Program-made: the position numbers and the translations under genes
In this document: positions 53,095 to 60,868 of the stretch, piece by piece
How the letters are laid out: the number at the start of each line of letters is the position of its first letter
How positions within the stretch are numbered: position 1 is the first letter of the stretch
Assembly (NCBI GenBank): GCA_947494705.1
Contig: CANLVN010000005.1
Location: forward strand, 71,835-135,834
Length of the DNA stretch: 64,000 nt
DNA from: an uncultured Erythrobacter sp.
Lineage (GTDB): Bacteria; Pseudomonadota; Alphaproteobacteria; Sphingomonadales; Sphingomonadaceae
Direction of reading: 5' to 3'
Notes under the pieces: model-generated
Database searches by the model: none
The model's input: the letters and a program-made list of their open reading frames with translations, nothing else
Told to the model about the DNA's origin: nothing

Positions 53095-53888
53095 GCGACC
53101 AGGACAAATGCTCCCGACAGCAGTCGGCAAGTCACCGCAATGGCAAAAGAAGTCGTGAGTTGGGGCGTGAGAGGCCAGTCGGCTACTGCAACCCTCCTCG
53201 CGAGCATCAATGGCCCTCCGGACACTGCCCCAACCCTAAGGGGCGGCCCAGGAAGAAGGGAAACACCATGAAGAAATCCGTCAGTCCAAATGAATTTGAA
53301 CGTCGCCTGATTAACGACGCGAAGAGAGTTGTTGGCGAGATCAATGGGGAGCAGGTCGACAATATCGATATGGTGTGGCGCAAGCTTAAGACGCATTTGG
53401 ACCGTCCTGACATCGCTAAACTTGTCCTGCAGCAATATGAATCAGCCATGGCGGCGGACCATGCCTGGCGCGAAGGCGCTGTGGCTGATCTGCTGGCCTA
53501 CAAGGCGTACTGGGGGCCAATTTTCGAGATGCACCGGAAAATGAAAAGGTCCATGCCTGCGCAATACCCTGACCCTGACGATATCTACATCACCTCGGCG
53601 ACAAGTTTCCGGTTTTTAGGGCCCGTGACCGAGCAGGAGGCTCGCGATTGGGAATTCTTCAAGGAAGGCCGCAGCGCATTCTTCACGGTTGCGCAAGAAA
53701 TCATAGCGTTGTCAGGCGAGGCTTTCTCCATTGAAGAAGGCCGCGAGCGGTGGGCGAAGGTTCGGAGGAAATTCTACCGTATCAATCGCCGATTACCCGC
53801 CACCTTCAAGAAGAAGTATCCAGCCAGCTTTCCGCCATTCGAGCCAGACACTGACCCCCTTTCCGAAGGGGTCGCAGCTGTCGAGTAA
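53091..53888 (+). CDS. DUF5681-domain protein
   Basis: The product of 265 aa begins with the DUF5681 signature VGYCNPPREHQWPSGHCPNP and KGRPRKKGN, a basic, Pro/Gly-rich DNA-binding-like motif. The remainder is helical with charged stretches (VVGEINGEQVDNIDMVWRKL). It overlaps the methyltransferase by ATGA and its tail overlaps the next frame by about 158 bp. Function is unknown. It is probably a DNA-binding partner of the methyltransferase. Confidence 0.85.
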   Translation: MSDQDKCSRQQSASHRNGKRSRELGRERPVGYCNPPREHQWPSGHCPNPKGRPRKKGNTMKKSVSPNEFERRLINDAKRVVGEINGEQVDNIDMVWRKLKTHLDRPDIAKLVLQQYESAMAADHAWREGAVADLLAYKAYWGPIFEMHRKMKRSMPAQYPDPDDIYITSATSFRFLGPVTEQEARDWEFFKEGRSAFFTVAQEIIALSGEAFSIEEGRERWAKVRRKFYRINRRLPATFKKKYPASFPPFEPDTDPLSEGVAAVE

Positions 53889-54486
53889 ACGCACCGCTGG
53901 GAATCATCTCAAAGCTGCGTACTATTTACGCCTGCTACTTACCCCGGGACCGCTTGTCGGCGAAGACTTGCTTGCCCTGCGGCTCGGCGTGGCTCGACCG
54001 GAAAGCGCAGGATGGGACGCTCTCCTCGAGGCCCTGAAGGAATTCGAGTATCGGGGCGTCGCAAAATCGCAGTTTCGCCGCTGGTGGACCAGAGGGGTCG
54101 AGCTTTGGTGGGAAGAATTTTCTTCGTCGGATGAGCCGCTCAGCAGCCTCACGATTGAGGAGCGGATTGCGACTCTTGGCGCAAAGTTCGATAACCTCGT
54201 TCCGCTCAAGATGAGTGACGGCAGCCCCGGCTCGCGACCATGGCATCACTGCCAGCTCAGTTGGTCGGAACATCGTGAACTTGTTGCCGTAGACCCCGAG
54301 TTCGCCTTGCCCGTGCCACGACAATTGCCAAGTTTAGACGTCCAGTTGAGGCGCCCTTCCGAAGGGTGGGAAGACCCGCTCGTAGCAGCTTTAGGCCCGG
54401 CCTTGCGCAATCGGAGCAAGTTGGACATCGACAACGATGTGATGGAAAGAATGAAAGCCAGAGCAACCGCTCGAAATGTCGCTTGA
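53731..54486 (+). CDS. Unknown island protein overlapping DUF5681; start uncertain
   Basis: From about 53890 this frame is clearly protein-like (KAAYYLRLLLTPGPLVGEDL, ALKEFEYRGVAKSQFRRWWT and VELWWEEFSSSDEPLSSLTI), rich in Trp and charged residues. The only ATG is at 53731, inside the DUF5681 gene, and the residues it would add look unnatural. CTG at 53851 or 53878 are alternatives. It could also be the C-terminal part of the DUF5681 protein joined by a frameshift. It overlaps the next gene start by 11 bp. Confidence 0.55.
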   Translation: MKKAASGGRRFGGNSTVSIADYPPPSRRSIQPAFRHSSQTLTPFPKGSQLSSKRTAGNHLKAAYYLRLLLTPGPLVGEDLLALRLGVARPESAGWDALLEALKEFEYRGVAKSQFRRWWTRGVELWWEEFSSSDEPLSSLTIEERIATLGAKFDNLVPLKMSDGSPGSRPWHHCQLSWSEHRELVAVDPEFALPVPRQLPSLDVQLRRPSEGWEDPLVAALGPALRNRSKLDIDNDVMERMKARATARNVA

Positions 54487-55225
54487 TCCTCTCCCCGACC
54501 GGCTGTCAAAGTTCGCCCATGCGATGATGTCGCGTCCGGAGACGGAAGCAACTGCCAGTGCTCTCATCGGATCGATGGGTAAATATCGGGCAAGCTGGCT
54601 GAAAGACCGAAGGATGAAACTGGTCCGTGTTCCGCTCCCGCTTCCGAGGAAAAAAGCGCTGCATCCGGTCCAAATGGAGATGGAAAAATGCCAGCTCAAC
54701 ATGGAATTCATTTGCAATTCAAATGATGAGATCGTTCGCTCCGATTTCCAGTTGAAAGTCTCTGGACACCTCGCTTGCGGTCCCGGAGAATTGATTGAAC
54801 TGGAAGATCATTGGCGCGTAGACACCGATGAAAACCACGTGAAAAAGATGGAGGGGGAAGAGACGAAGGAAAGCTGGGAGGCCCATCCGCAGTTCCATTT
54901 CCAGCGCGGCGGTCATGCGCAGGAAGCCTTTGCTCGAAGCCAGAATTTTGTGCCGTCGAAAATGACTCAATTGGGCAATGGCTATTGGCGTGCCCTGATG
55001 CAAACACCTAGCCCCCGCATACCCAGCCTGCCTTTCGACCCGGTGCTGGCGATAGACTTTTGCATCGCCCAGCATGACGGAAAAACTTGGCAAGCCTCCC
55101 GCCGCAAACCAGAGTATCGCGTGCCTGTCGAGCATTCTCAGCGCGAGATATGGCATCCCTTTCTGATGGGCCTTCAGGAAAAAAATGGTCGAAAGCAGTG
55201 GCTCGGCCCGCTCGCTACATTCTGA
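54476..55225 (+). CDS. Unknown island protein, 249 aa
   Basis: This gene starts at ATG 54476, 11 bp inside the previous frame, so the methyltransferase, DUF5681 and both unknown genes form one cassette. The sequence (RLSKFAHAMMSRPETEATAS, ECCQ-less core with FQLKVSGHLACGPGELIELE, HAQEAFARSQNFVPSKMTQL and VEHSQREIWHPFLMGLQEKN) has no recognised motif, signal peptide or membrane segment. A phage-derived or DNA-processing role is possible from its neighbours only. Confidence 0.65.
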   Translation: MSLDPLPDRLSKFAHAMMSRPETEATASALIGSMGKYRASWLKDRRMKLVRVPLPLPRKKALHPVQMEMEKCQLNMEFICNSNDEIVRSDFQLKVSGHLACGPGELIELEDHWRVDTDENHVKKMEGEETKESWEAHPQFHFQRGGHAQEAFARSQNFVPSKMTQLGNGYWRALMQTPSPRIPSLPFDPVLAIDFCIAQHDGKTWQASRRKPEYRVPVEHSQREIWHPFLMGLQEKNGRKQWLGPLATF

Positions 55226-55365
55226 CTATCAGGCCGCCTAAAATTGATCGGAGCGCTACGCTGTCCAGTTTGTCCGACTTTCTCTTGCCATGGCCTGTTA
55301 GCGGACGGACCGAAAACGGCCCCAATTTTCACCGTCATCCGGTGAGATCGACAATAAATTCGCTT

Positions 55366-55992
55366 TTAGGGACCGCTCCATTTTGAGGGATGGAGATCGT
55401 CCCGCAGAGTGGCGCTGCCGTCACGGCGAAGGATGAGTGCCATAGCCGGAAGGCCCACGTTGAGCGGATGCTGCGCAGAGGCGGCCCGTATAAGCTGAAA
55501 GACAAATTCATCGAGCGCCACGTGGCCTTGTCGTTTCGCTTCATCCATCAACTTTGAGGCTTCGCCCGCAAGCCACTTCGTGTCGGGCCCCACGAGATCG
55601 AGACCGTCAATTGTCTCAGTCGTGTCGTCCGGAAGTCGGTGCCGGTCGATACGGCACCCTTCTGGTCCGGCCTCTGCATACCAACTGATGCAAAATTGTT
55701 TGCCGACATAAGCGTTGGAGTGCATCGCCGCTCGTGCCTCAGCAAATAGAGGAGGAGACAACCGTCGTGCCGCGTCGGCGAAAGGCTCACCTTGGCGGCG
55801 TGTCTCGATTAGCCCGGCCGCAAGACGCGATCTGTCGATGAGGGCGCCACCCATGGCAAATGCATTCTTTGGGTCGACCATGTGGACCTTCCGCACCGGA
55901 CCTAGGTTACGCTTCTGGACTAGATCCCAGCGGAAGCTGTCGGCCGCAAGAAAGGCGAGATTTGGGGTTGAGTAGGCAATGATGACGGTCAT
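55366..55992 (-). CDS. Proteasome/HslV-like Ntn-hydrolase (orphan)
   Basis: The product starts MTVIIAYSTPNLAFLAADSF. If Met is removed, the chain begins with Thr1, and Asp is at exactly position 17, as in proteasome beta subunits and HslV. A Lys at 34 (VRKVHMVDPKNAFAMGG) aligns with the catalytic Lys33 with one residue offset, and the following AFAMGG resembles the GFAGG stretch of HslV. ATG 55992 is preferred over the in-frame upstream start at 56016 because it exposes this Thr. The 208-residue length fits a single Ntn subunit. No HslU or other AAA+ gene is nearby, so its partner and substrate are unknown. Confidence 0.75.
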   Translation of the reverse strand: MTVIIAYSTPNLAFLAADSFRWDLVQKRNLGPVRKVHMVDPKNAFAMGGALIDRSRLAAGLIETRRQGEPFADAARRLSPPLFAEARAAMHSNAYVGKQFCISWYAEAGPEGCRIDRHRLPDDTTETIDGLDLVGPDTKWLAGEASKLMDEAKRQGHVALDEFVFQLIRAASAQHPLNVGLPAMALILRRDGSATLRDDLHPSKWSGP

Positions 55993-56274
55993 ACGAGTTT
56001 CATAGTCACTTCGCACGACGGGGCGCCATAGCTAGCGCCTCGCTTCGCGAGCGCGCCGTGTCTGGAAATGTTATGCACTAGGCTCCGGAGCGGAGGAAAG
56101 TCCGAAATGTAGGCGCTTGCTGACCGCGCCATTGGCGCGCTCGAAAGGCAGATCTACGAACTCCGCGGCTCTGAACCGTACAGACCGCAAAGGGCCCCAA
56201 TGGAATGCGCGTGTGCGGTCACTTTTCGATGAAGTGGGGCTTCCATATCCGTCCGCGCATTCTACTTCAGGGCG

Positions 56275-57192
56275 ATGACCCGCTTTCGTCACCTCCCTCG
56301 CGACGCGCAACCCCAGGCGTGGCACGCCGTGCGCGATCAGCTCGACAGGTGCCGCCGTCAACTCCGAGCGATAGAGACCGCGGGGTTGCGGGTATCTGAA
56401 GAGGACGGCCATCCCTCGGCAGAGGAAGAGCTCGCTGCCGAGAAAGAGGCTTTAGCGCGCATGCTTCTACGCGCGCATCGTCGTTTGGTACTGCTTCTCG
56501 AGCAGCTTGAGTTGCCGGTATTTCTAGAAGAATATCTCGCCTCGTTCCGCGAATTTGAGGGAGGTCTGGGGGACACCGAGCACGCCGAGTGGGATCCCGA
56601 GACACAAGTGAGTGAACCGCTCGACTTTCTTGCCCGCACACTCGGCGACGTCGAGGCCAGCGTTGGGCCGTCCGCAACGTCGACGGGCATCGATCCTGTG
56701 GCTCAGATCGAAGGCATCCTCCGGCTGACTCCAACGATCCTTGCTCGTGCCGGCATTGCCCCTACGTCGGAGAAGCATGTCGAGAAGGCGCTCTTCGAAT
56801 TTATCAGACTGGTCCACCCAAGCGCGCGCCCGCAGGTCGAGCTTTCGCAGGTGATCAAACCTTTCAAGGCGGATATCGGGATCGATTCCCTCGGCGTGCT
56901 TATCGAGGTGAAGTTCGTAACGTCCGAAAGGGAAACCCGGTCGGAGACGCCAGGGATCTTCGAAGACATGTTCGGCTACCGGGGCGATCCAGCCTGGAAA
57001 CATCACTTTGCATTGATCTACTGCTCCGATCATTCCATCACGCAAGGGGAACTTGAAGCGCAATTCGACCGGTCGGAATGTCCGGTCGACTGGACACCGG
57101 TTGTGGTGCATGGATCCGGAAGTCGCGGTGCGAAGACTGTCGGAGCGGCCAAGGGGAGCCGTTCTCGCGAGGCTACGGGATCGGCGCGATGA
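56275..57192 (+). CDS. PD-(D/E)XK-type nuclease
   Basis: The 305-residue protein has a helical, coiled-coil-prone N-terminal half (AEEELAAEKEALARMLLRAH) and a C-terminal restriction-like core: helix Glu at 170, then ADIGIDSLGVLIEVKFV with Asp200, Glu211 and Lys213. This D-x10-E-V-K arrangement is the PD-(D/E)XK signature. A strand YCSDHSITQGELE follows. It lies in the accessory region between the Ntn-hydrolase and the five-gene operon and is convergent with the latter. A defence or DNA-repair role is inferred. Confidence 0.78.
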   Translation: MTRFRHLPRDAQPQAWHAVRDQLDRCRRQLRAIETAGLRVSEEDGHPSAEEELAAEKEALARMLLRAHRRLVLLLEQLELPVFLEEYLASFREFEGGLGDTEHAEWDPETQVSEPLDFLARTLGDVEASVGPSATSTGIDPVAQIEGILRLTPTILARAGIAPTSEKHVEKALFEFIRLVHPSARPQVELSQVIKPFKADIGIDSLGVLIEVKFVTSERETRSETPGIFEDMFGYRGDPAWKHHFALIYCSDHSITQGELEAQFDRSECPVDWTPVVVHGSGSRGAKTVGAAKGSRSREATGSAR

Positions 57193-57340
57193 CGGGTTCC
57201 CATATACTCACGCCGTTTTTGCGCCAGTCCACAAAATGCAGCGTCTTCGGAATGAAGCTGCCAGCGTCATCCCTTCGGAGCCTCTGAACGACCGCTTTCC
57301 GCGATTTGATGCTGAAAGCTGTCTGCCTGCAATCGGCCCA

Positions 57341-58042
57341 CTAGCCGCCCAAGAATACAATCGACTCTGCGCCCGCAGCTTCGAACCACACACGCCAAGC
57401 ATCCTTGAGTACGGCGATCTGTCTCGGAGTAAGCATCGTGCCAGCTTTGGTTTCAGGGTTCCGCGAGCTGATCCCAAGACCCCATACCACAACATTGCAG
57501 CCTTCCAGAAACGGCTCGGCAGGAATTGGGAGTTCAATTTCCGCGCTCGTCGCAATTGCATGCTGCGCGGAGTAATCATCCCCGTTCTCCATGCCATCGG
57601 TTATAAAGAGGACCAAGTTCCGACCGCTCGAGCAGTCTGGAGGGAATGTTTGCACACTCGCGAGAATGTTCGTCCAATCCTCTCCCTCGCCATCGAGAAA
57701 AGGATCCGTCATCTCGAGCATTGCTGCTGCAATGGCCGGCGAAATGTTCTCCATCGGACGGCTGAGGTCGGTTAGAATTTCGGTCTTGCGCTCTGCAATG
57801 CGAATATCATTGGCCCCAACCAGCCTGAACCGAATCTGATCACCGGTCATCATCTTGTCAGCCTGCTGTTGAACGAATTCAATGGCGTCTTCGCGGAGCG
57901 GCTCAGAGCTGGTGAGCACCGAGTATTTCGAAACGTCCATGTAGACATTCATCTCAGCAGCTTCGATCATCTCGGTGCTGCAGCCGGTCGCAAAAAGGAT
58001 TCCACCTGCTGCCAGCAGGACCTTTAGGTAGTTGCCTCCCAT
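57341..58042 (-). CDS. Lipoprotein with a VWA-like domain
   Basis: Last gene of the five-gene operon. The 233-residue protein has a lipoprotein signal with lipobox FATG-C21. The mature part shows VWA-fold hallmarks: MNVYMDVSKYS with Asp36 and Ser38, DWTNIL with Thr124, and LVLFITDGMENG with Asp149, which together can form a metal-ion adhesion site. It begins with the last base overlapping the stop of the membrane protein gene. Its place on the outside of the membrane complements the multi-pass protein next to it. Confidence 0.75.
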   Translation of the reverse strand: MGGNYLKVLLAAGGILFATGCSTEMIEAAEMNVYMDVSKYSVLTSSEPLREDAIEFVQQQADKMMTGDQIRFRLVGANDIRIAERKTEILTDLSRPMENISPAIAAAMLEMTDPFLDGEGEDWTNILASVQTFPPDCSSGRNLVLFITDGMENGDDYSAQHAIATSAEIELPIPAEPFLEGCNVVVWGLGISSRNPETKAGTMLTPRQIAVLKDAWRVWFEAAGAESIVFLGG

Positions 58043-58929
58043 TACTTCGCACCCTGCAGAATCAGTTGATCCCTGACGTGCTGCGGCGAATAACTCCGTA
58101 ACATATCCAGAATAGCCTTGCGTTCGGCCAAAGGAACATCGCGTACTGCAGCCGGAAGCTTCGCTGGGTCGGTACGAAGGTTGTCCGCATGAATGGCCGC
58201 TACGTCTGCGATTACGGCGGCAATCTTGCCGGCAACGATGTCGAGGCTCTCGTCCATGTCGATTTCGTGCAGCATTGCCTTAGCGTGATAGTTGGCGTGG
58301 TCCGCCACATATTTATCGAGGGCAACCTTCAGGTTCTTGCTCCTACGGCGAAGTCCCATTTGCGAAACAATCTCGCCGAACTGATGCTTGATCCTGCGCG
58401 CCATCAGATGGGTGATACTGAGCGCAAGCGGAAAAACCGCGTCGAACACATTGGCCAGCGAGCCCAACGATTGCCCGAACGAGCGCCCGGTCTCAGCACC
58501 AGTGCCCGCCAGGATCGAACCGCTCAGCACTTGCGAGGAAAAGCCCGTTCCGTGCGCCACAAAATACACCGATGCAGCGAGGCCGAACAGAAGAACAGAC
58601 CAGTCAACCAGCTTCGGGACAGACTCAGTGAGCCACTCAAGCAGGAAGTGAACAAAAAGAATGGCACAGCCATAACCCAGAGTCATGACGTTCGCGCCGA
58701 ACTGCAGGCGCGCATTACCCGGACCGGAAATGGTCGGAAACATGACGTCGACGACAAAGATCGCGGTGAAGACTTCGACGGCGATGCTGATTAGCAGCAC
58801 CAACACAGTTACGATAATGCCAACGACCAATGCATTCATGGGTTCCATTCGTGCATCGAGGGCAGACATTGCGCGCTCGCCATCAATCAGCCGATTGGCA
58901 TGCTCCTCGGTGTGGATCTGATCAGTCAT
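58042..58929 (-). CDS. Multi-pass membrane protein of unknown function
   Basis: The 295-residue protein has hydrophobic segments at about 33-59 (ALVVGIIVTVLVLLISIAVE), 79-100 (VMTLGYGCAILFVHFLLEWL), 108-128 (LVDWSVLLFGLAASVYFVAH) and probably 160-177. A cytoplasmic helical tail follows (about 180-295) with DESLDIVAGKIAAVIADVAA and LRSYSPQHVRDQLILQGAK. It overlaps its neighbours by 1 bp and 8 bp. No domain was recognised. It may anchor the products of the operon. Confidence 0.75.
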   Translation of the reverse strand: MTDQIHTEEHANRLIDGERAMSALDARMEPMNALVVGIIVTVLVLLISIAVEVFTAIFVVDVMFPTISGPGNARLQFGANVMTLGYGCAILFVHFLLEWLTESVPKLVDWSVLLFGLAASVYFVAHGTGFSSQVLSGSILAGTGAETGRSFGQSLGSLANVFDAVFPLALSITHLMARRIKHQFGEIVSQMGLRRRSKNLKVALDKYVADHANYHAKAMLHEIDMDESLDIVAGKIAAVIADVAAIHADNLRTDPAKLPAAVRDVPLAERKAILDMLRSYSPQHVRDQLILQGAK

Positions 58930-59347
58930 TGCTCCTGCCCCTTCTCATCTTGCGCCGGATTTCGACGCTCATAGTGCTTGCGTTCCCGCCCGCTTCGGTG
59001 GCTGCAATGCTGGCGCTGAGGACGTCAATTGCCTTCGCCTGCGAGATGAGGCCGGAAAATTCCTCGGACAGACCCGAAGCGCCGTTCTTGAGGATGGTGC
59101 GCCGCGAATCGTAGACGGCGCGGAAGCGGTTGTCCGGATGAGCACCACTGCTTGCAAGTTCGATCACCGCATCGAGCGCGTCGAAGTATTCGTCGTAAAG
59201 AGGATCAGACGCATCTGATTGACTGATTGCGGGGGCCAAGCCTTTGAGAATGGGCCAAATGGCGGCGAAGCTGAGCTTTTGCGGCCTCGGCTTGTCCCGG
59301 TTCGACTTTCTGAAGTCGGTCTTGGCATTGATTTTCACGGCACTCAC
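58922..59347 (-). CDS. Unknown 141-aa cytoplasmic protein
   Basis: The protein has a basic N-terminus (KTDFRKSNRDKPRPQKLSF), then a helical region with DASDPLYDEYFDALDAVIEL and SEEFSGLISQAKAIDVLSAS. No signal or membrane segment. Its end overlaps the membrane-protein start by 8 bp, and it follows the 229-aa gene by 44 bp that contain an inverted repeat ATTTACAA/TTGTAAAT (59373-59380 and 59402-59409). No family was recognised. Confidence 0.65.
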   Translation of the reverse strand: MSAVKINAKTDFRKSNRDKPRPQKLSFAAIWPILKGLAPAISQSDASDPLYDEYFDALDAVIELASSGAHPDNRFRAVYDSRRTILKNGASGLSEEFSGLISQAKAIDVLSASIAATEAGGNASTMSVEIRRKMRRGRSND

Positions 59348-59391
59348 CTCCCAGTGCCATGAACATGCATCGATTTACAATATTTCGCAAG

Positions 59392-60081
59392 CTACGTTTT
59401 GTTGTAAATTGGTCGGGCCTTCAATCTCGCGCTTTTTGGTGCTGCATTATCGCCTGCCTGAACGCGCGAAGATCCGCCTGAATTCTGCGTTCGCTGATAG
59501 CGGGCCAAGATCTTCCTGGCCGCCCGAACGGCTGCCGGATCAATCTTTCGTTGAGCAACAACTTCGGTCTTGCGAGGAATTTCGAGACCCACTGATTCGA
59601 GTGTGTTTTCCGGCTTTCGGAGCCAGTTCGCCAGAGCCACATAGGCTTTTGGCGCGATCTTGCGCATAAGGGGCCTGGTCAACTGGCCCGCCTCCAACCA
59701 AGGCCCAAGGCCGTGAGGCGATCTGATATAGGCGATGATATCTTCCCTGGCCCGCCAGTCACGGACCGGCATTTTGGCAGCAATCACCTCGTCATTGCGT
59801 TCGCTGAATTCCTGTAACAGAGCGATGAATGCCAGTCGCAGCTCGTCGATTTTCTCCTCCGGAAAGTCGAAAGTTCTCACCGCTGCCTGGAATTCGGAAA
59901 GCGCAATCATACTTGAATTGTCATTGAGGCTTGGCCGAACCTTCCCAGGATGAATTGACTCATAGATTTTGTCGACCAGTAGGCGAGAGCCATCCTCGCT
60001 GCTGCGAAGTTCCTTGCGCGGCCCCCGCATGACAGCCGCCTGCTCGCCTTCCGGGCGCCTAATCGGGTTGTATGCGTTCAT
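59392..60081 (-). CDS. Unknown 229-aa protein
   Basis: This product is mostly helical and charged: IALSEFQAAVRTFDFPEEKI, DELRLAFIALLQEFSERNDE and PKAYVALANWLRKPENTLES, with a basic C-terminus. A start at 60081 overlaps the UPRT-like stop by 4 bp (ATGA), so it is translated with that gene. No signal peptide and no recognised domain. Confidence 0.7.
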   Translation of the reverse strand: MNAYNPIRRPEGEQAAVMRGPRKELRSSEDGSRLLVDKIYESIHPGKVRPSLNDNSSMIALSEFQAAVRTFDFPEEKIDELRLAFIALLQEFSERNDEVIAAKMPVRDWRAREDIIAYIRSPHGLGPWLEAGQLTRPLMRKIAPKAYVALANWLRKPENTLESVGLEIPRKTEVVAQRKIDPAAVRAARKILARYQRTQNSGGSSRVQAGDNAAPKSARLKARPIYNKT

Positions 60082-60755
60082 TCGAAATCCCCCTCTTCAC
60101 CAGTGAGATCGTCCTCGTCGGTGCGGAACAGCCGAACACTCGGGTTGCCGAGGCCAGGGATTATAAAGCCCTTCTTGTCGACCTTCTCGTCAAGCCCCAA
60201 GGCAAACAGGCTCACGTCTGGATGATCCGCTTCGAGCCGTTCAATCCCCGGCCTCGCCGCCAGAATGCAACCGCAACGAATGTAATCTGGTGGAACCCCC
60301 GCATCCTTCAGAAACGAGAGTGCCATAGACATGGTCGCCCCTCGCGAAACGGTCACATCCAGCAAAAGGTACTTTGCGGGGTCTTTCATCTTCGGAAGAG
60401 AAAGCATGTAACAGTGCCGCTTGTCTTTCTTCTCGGCATCGCGAAAAATTCCCACATGAGCTGTCCGCGCCAGCGGGAGCAATTCGCCGAAGCTCTCGGC
60501 CATCACCAGTCCTGCACGGAGAATCGGCATGATTACCAAGCTGCCTTGCTCGCGGAAACGACCGGTGGCTGAAGAGCAGTTGGGAGTTTCGATGGGACGC
60601 TTATCAAGCTCCAGGTCCCGGGTCATCTCCGAACACAGGATCCAGCTGGCCTGTCGAACCAGCCTCCTGAACCGATTGGGCGACGTCTCGATATCCCGCA
60701 TCAGGGAAAGCTTGTGAGTTGCAAGCCCGTGATCAATAATGGTTGTTCCCGTCAT
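60078..60755 (-). CDS. Uracil phosphoribosyltransferase-like protein with altered PRPP loop
   Basis: UPRT makes UMP from uracil and PRPP. The 225-residue protein matches the fold throughout: DHGLATHKLSLMRDIETSPN near the N-terminus, VIMPILRAGLVMAESF, DAGVPPDYIRCGCILAARPG, and the uracil-site stretch KGFIIPGLGNPSVRLF. The PRPP loop, normally DPMLATGGS, reads DVTVSRGAT at 133-141, with Thr to Arg and Gly to Ala changes. It is the first gene of a five-gene operon instead of a housekeeping pyrimidine-salvage locus. It may have a changed substrate or a signalling role. Confidence 0.85.
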   Translation of the reverse strand: MTGTTIIDHGLATHKLSLMRDIETSPNRFRRLVRQASWILCSEMTRDLELDKRPIETPNCSSATGRFREQGSLVIMPILRAGLVMAESFGELLPLARTAHVGIFRDAEKKDKRHCYMLSLPKMKDPAKYLLLDVTVSRGATMSMALSFLKDAGVPPDYIRCGCILAARPGIERLEADHPDVSLFALGLDEKVDKKGFIIPGLGNPSVRLFRTDEDDLTGEEGDFE

Positions 60756-60868
60756 AGATTGCGCTCCCTTGGACCCGCCCTCCTCGCCTTGTCCACCAAA
60801 AAGCGTTCACAAAACGTTGTAAAACCGATGAGCCGAGTACCAGGCGGACCGAAATGCCCCCTATCAAC

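Noticed and set aside
57053..57775. A 240-codon plus-strand frame overlapping the nuclease end and the lipoprotein gene
   Set aside because: Shadow of two better-supported genes on both strands, with no motif of its own.
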